From contig NZ_BBLT01000003.1 in the NCBI RefSeq assembly GCF_000775915.1, forward strand, positions 248,001-312,000: 64,000 nt of DNA, in the 5' to 3' direction. This document shows positions 63,434-64,000 of this stretch, one piece after another. Position 1 is the first letter of the stretch; every line of letters starts with the position of its first letter. The position numbers were made by a program, and so were the translations under genes. The notes below the pieces were generated by a model. That model saw only the letters and a list, made by a program, of their open reading frames with translations, made no database searches and was not told the origin of the DNA. The stretch is from Sporocytophaga myxococcoides (GTDB taxonomy: Bacteria > Bacteroidota > Bacteroidia > Cytophagales > Cytophagaceae).

Positions 63434-63461
63434 AAAGTATAAAGTAGAAAGTAAAAAGTAA
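63434..63461. repeat. Four tandem AAAGTAN heptamers
   Basis: The 7-bp unit AAAGTA plus one variable base occurs four times in a row, just after the isomerase gene. Similar A/G-rich heptamer tracts occur between genes in Bacteroidota. Confidence 0.75.
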
Positions 63462-63556
63462 TAGGCTCTGTAGTAATTTCAGAACTTGTCCTTTCTGCTT
63501 TATGAGGAGGGTTTGAGAAGTGGGCTTTTGAGTTATAATTACTAGTTAATGATTTT

Positions 63557-64000
63557 ATGAAAAAGAAATTTCTTTTTGTCGGATTTTGTATCCTCATTAT
63601 GGCTTCTGCTTTTGTGCTGAAGAATCAGGAAGAAAAGGTTGAAAGCTTTCTGGAGATTTATGATCTGGAAACAAGAAAGAGGAGCGTGGTCTATAAATCA
63701 GATGAACATTTTGAAGCGCCCAATTGGTCAAGAGATGGGAAGTTTTTAGTTTACAACAGCAAGGGTAGAATATATAAATTTAATTTCGATGGCAAACCTG
63801 AATTAATCAATACCGGCTTTGCCACAAACTGTAACAATGACCATGGCATTTCCCCGGATAATTCTCAATTGGTGATAAGTCATCACGAAAGCAAAACAGG
63901 GAATTCTATCATTTATACTTGTCCTATAGCCGGAGGACATCCTGTAGCTGTTACTCCTGTTGGTCCTTCATACTGGCATGGTTGGTCTCCAGACGGGAAG
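63557..64000 (+). CDS. TolB-like beta-propeller protein, truncated by window end
   Basis: The gene starts with ATG 63557 and runs off the right edge after 148 codons. A signal peptide or anchor (KKKFLFVGFCILIMASAFVL) is followed by propeller blades with the TolB/WD40-like PD40 pattern: FEAPNWSRDGKFLVYNSKG, NDHGISPDNSQLVISH and YWHGWSPDGK. Such proteins sit in the periplasm or outside; in sugar loci of this phylum they accompany TIM-barrel and Gfo/Idh enzymes, though their role is unclear. It is probably part of the sugar cluster, 127 nt after the isomerase. Confidence 0.88.
   Translation, partial: MKKKFLFVGFCILIMASAFVLKNQEEKVESFLEIYDLETRKRSVVYKSDEHFEAPNWSRDGKFLVYNSKGRIYKFNFDGKPELINTGFATNCNNDHGISPDNSQLVISHHESKTGNSIIYTCPIAGGHPVAVTPVGPSYWHGWSPDGK

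Noticed and set aside
1-64000. CRISPR arrays, rRNA or tRNA genes, insertion sequences, prophage
   Set aside because: No regularly spaced repeats, no tRNA-like clover-leaf sequences, no transposase or phage structural genes were recognised in the window, apart from one tail-fibre-like domain that is widespread in non-phage surface proteins.

Overview
The window looks like a chromosomal segment of a low-GC Bacteroidota bacterium, most likely from the order Cytophagales. The evidence is C-terminal sorting domains of the type IX secretion system (T9SS), a fused MurF-alanine racemase, a PCMD-type secreted protein, DUF983 and DUF721 proteins, single-domain receivers of the VDDD type, promoters of the TTTG / TAnnTTTG kind, and few Shine-Dalgarno sequences. 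No rRNA, tRNA, CRISPR array, insertion sequence or prophage was recognised. The genus cannot be fixed from the sequence alone.

Layout. 0-5 kb: a truncated tail-fibre-like protein, a T9SS-secreted protein, and minus-strand glycerophosphodiesterase and MscS channel genes, then two small envelope proteins. 5-12 kb: a UvrD-type helicase fused to a PD-(D/E)XK nuclease, then a beta-propeller/membrane-anchor gene pair. 12-18 kb: glutamate synthase gltBD with a long leader and a strong terminator. 18-21 kb: a translationally coupled trio (gamma carbonic anhydrase, GT39-like transferase, CAP protein). 21-31 kb: single housekeeping genes on both strands (ThpR, beta-CASP RNase, DUF427, VOC, FAD/Rieske oxidoreductase, phosphoesterase, lipid kinase, THUMP methyltransferase). 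31-35 kb: acyl-CoA-binding protein, three lone receiver domains, DUF983, and recF with DUF721. 35-42 kb: pdhA, a TPR protein, ribH, recX, an MFS exporter and murF-alr. 42.4-42.9 kb: a non-coding stretch with three DnaA-box-like 9-mers. 43-48 kb: an acidic secreted protein, sodA, tadA, aspS and a PCMD/T9SS protein. 48-54 kb: small proteins, a lipoprotein, a GNAT enzyme, and a membrane protein fused to a trypsin-like protease followed by a GDSL hydrolase. 54-58 kb: a FucP-like sugar porter and an AlkC-like/J-domain pair. 57.7-58.9 kb: a stretch of decayed coding fragments. 58.9-64 kb: a sugar (perhaps inositol or keto-sugar) catabolic cluster of MFS transporter, two xylose-isomerase-like TIM-barrel proteins and a Gfo/Idh/MocA dehydrogenase, ending in a truncated TolB-like propeller.

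Most of the window is core metabolism and maintenance. The parts least explained by known gene families are the protease-membrane fusion at 50.9-52.9 kb, the DnaA-box cluster at 42.5 kb, the AlkC-J-domain operon, and the decayed region at 57.8-58.5 kb. All functional statements rest on motif recognition by eye; no database search was run.
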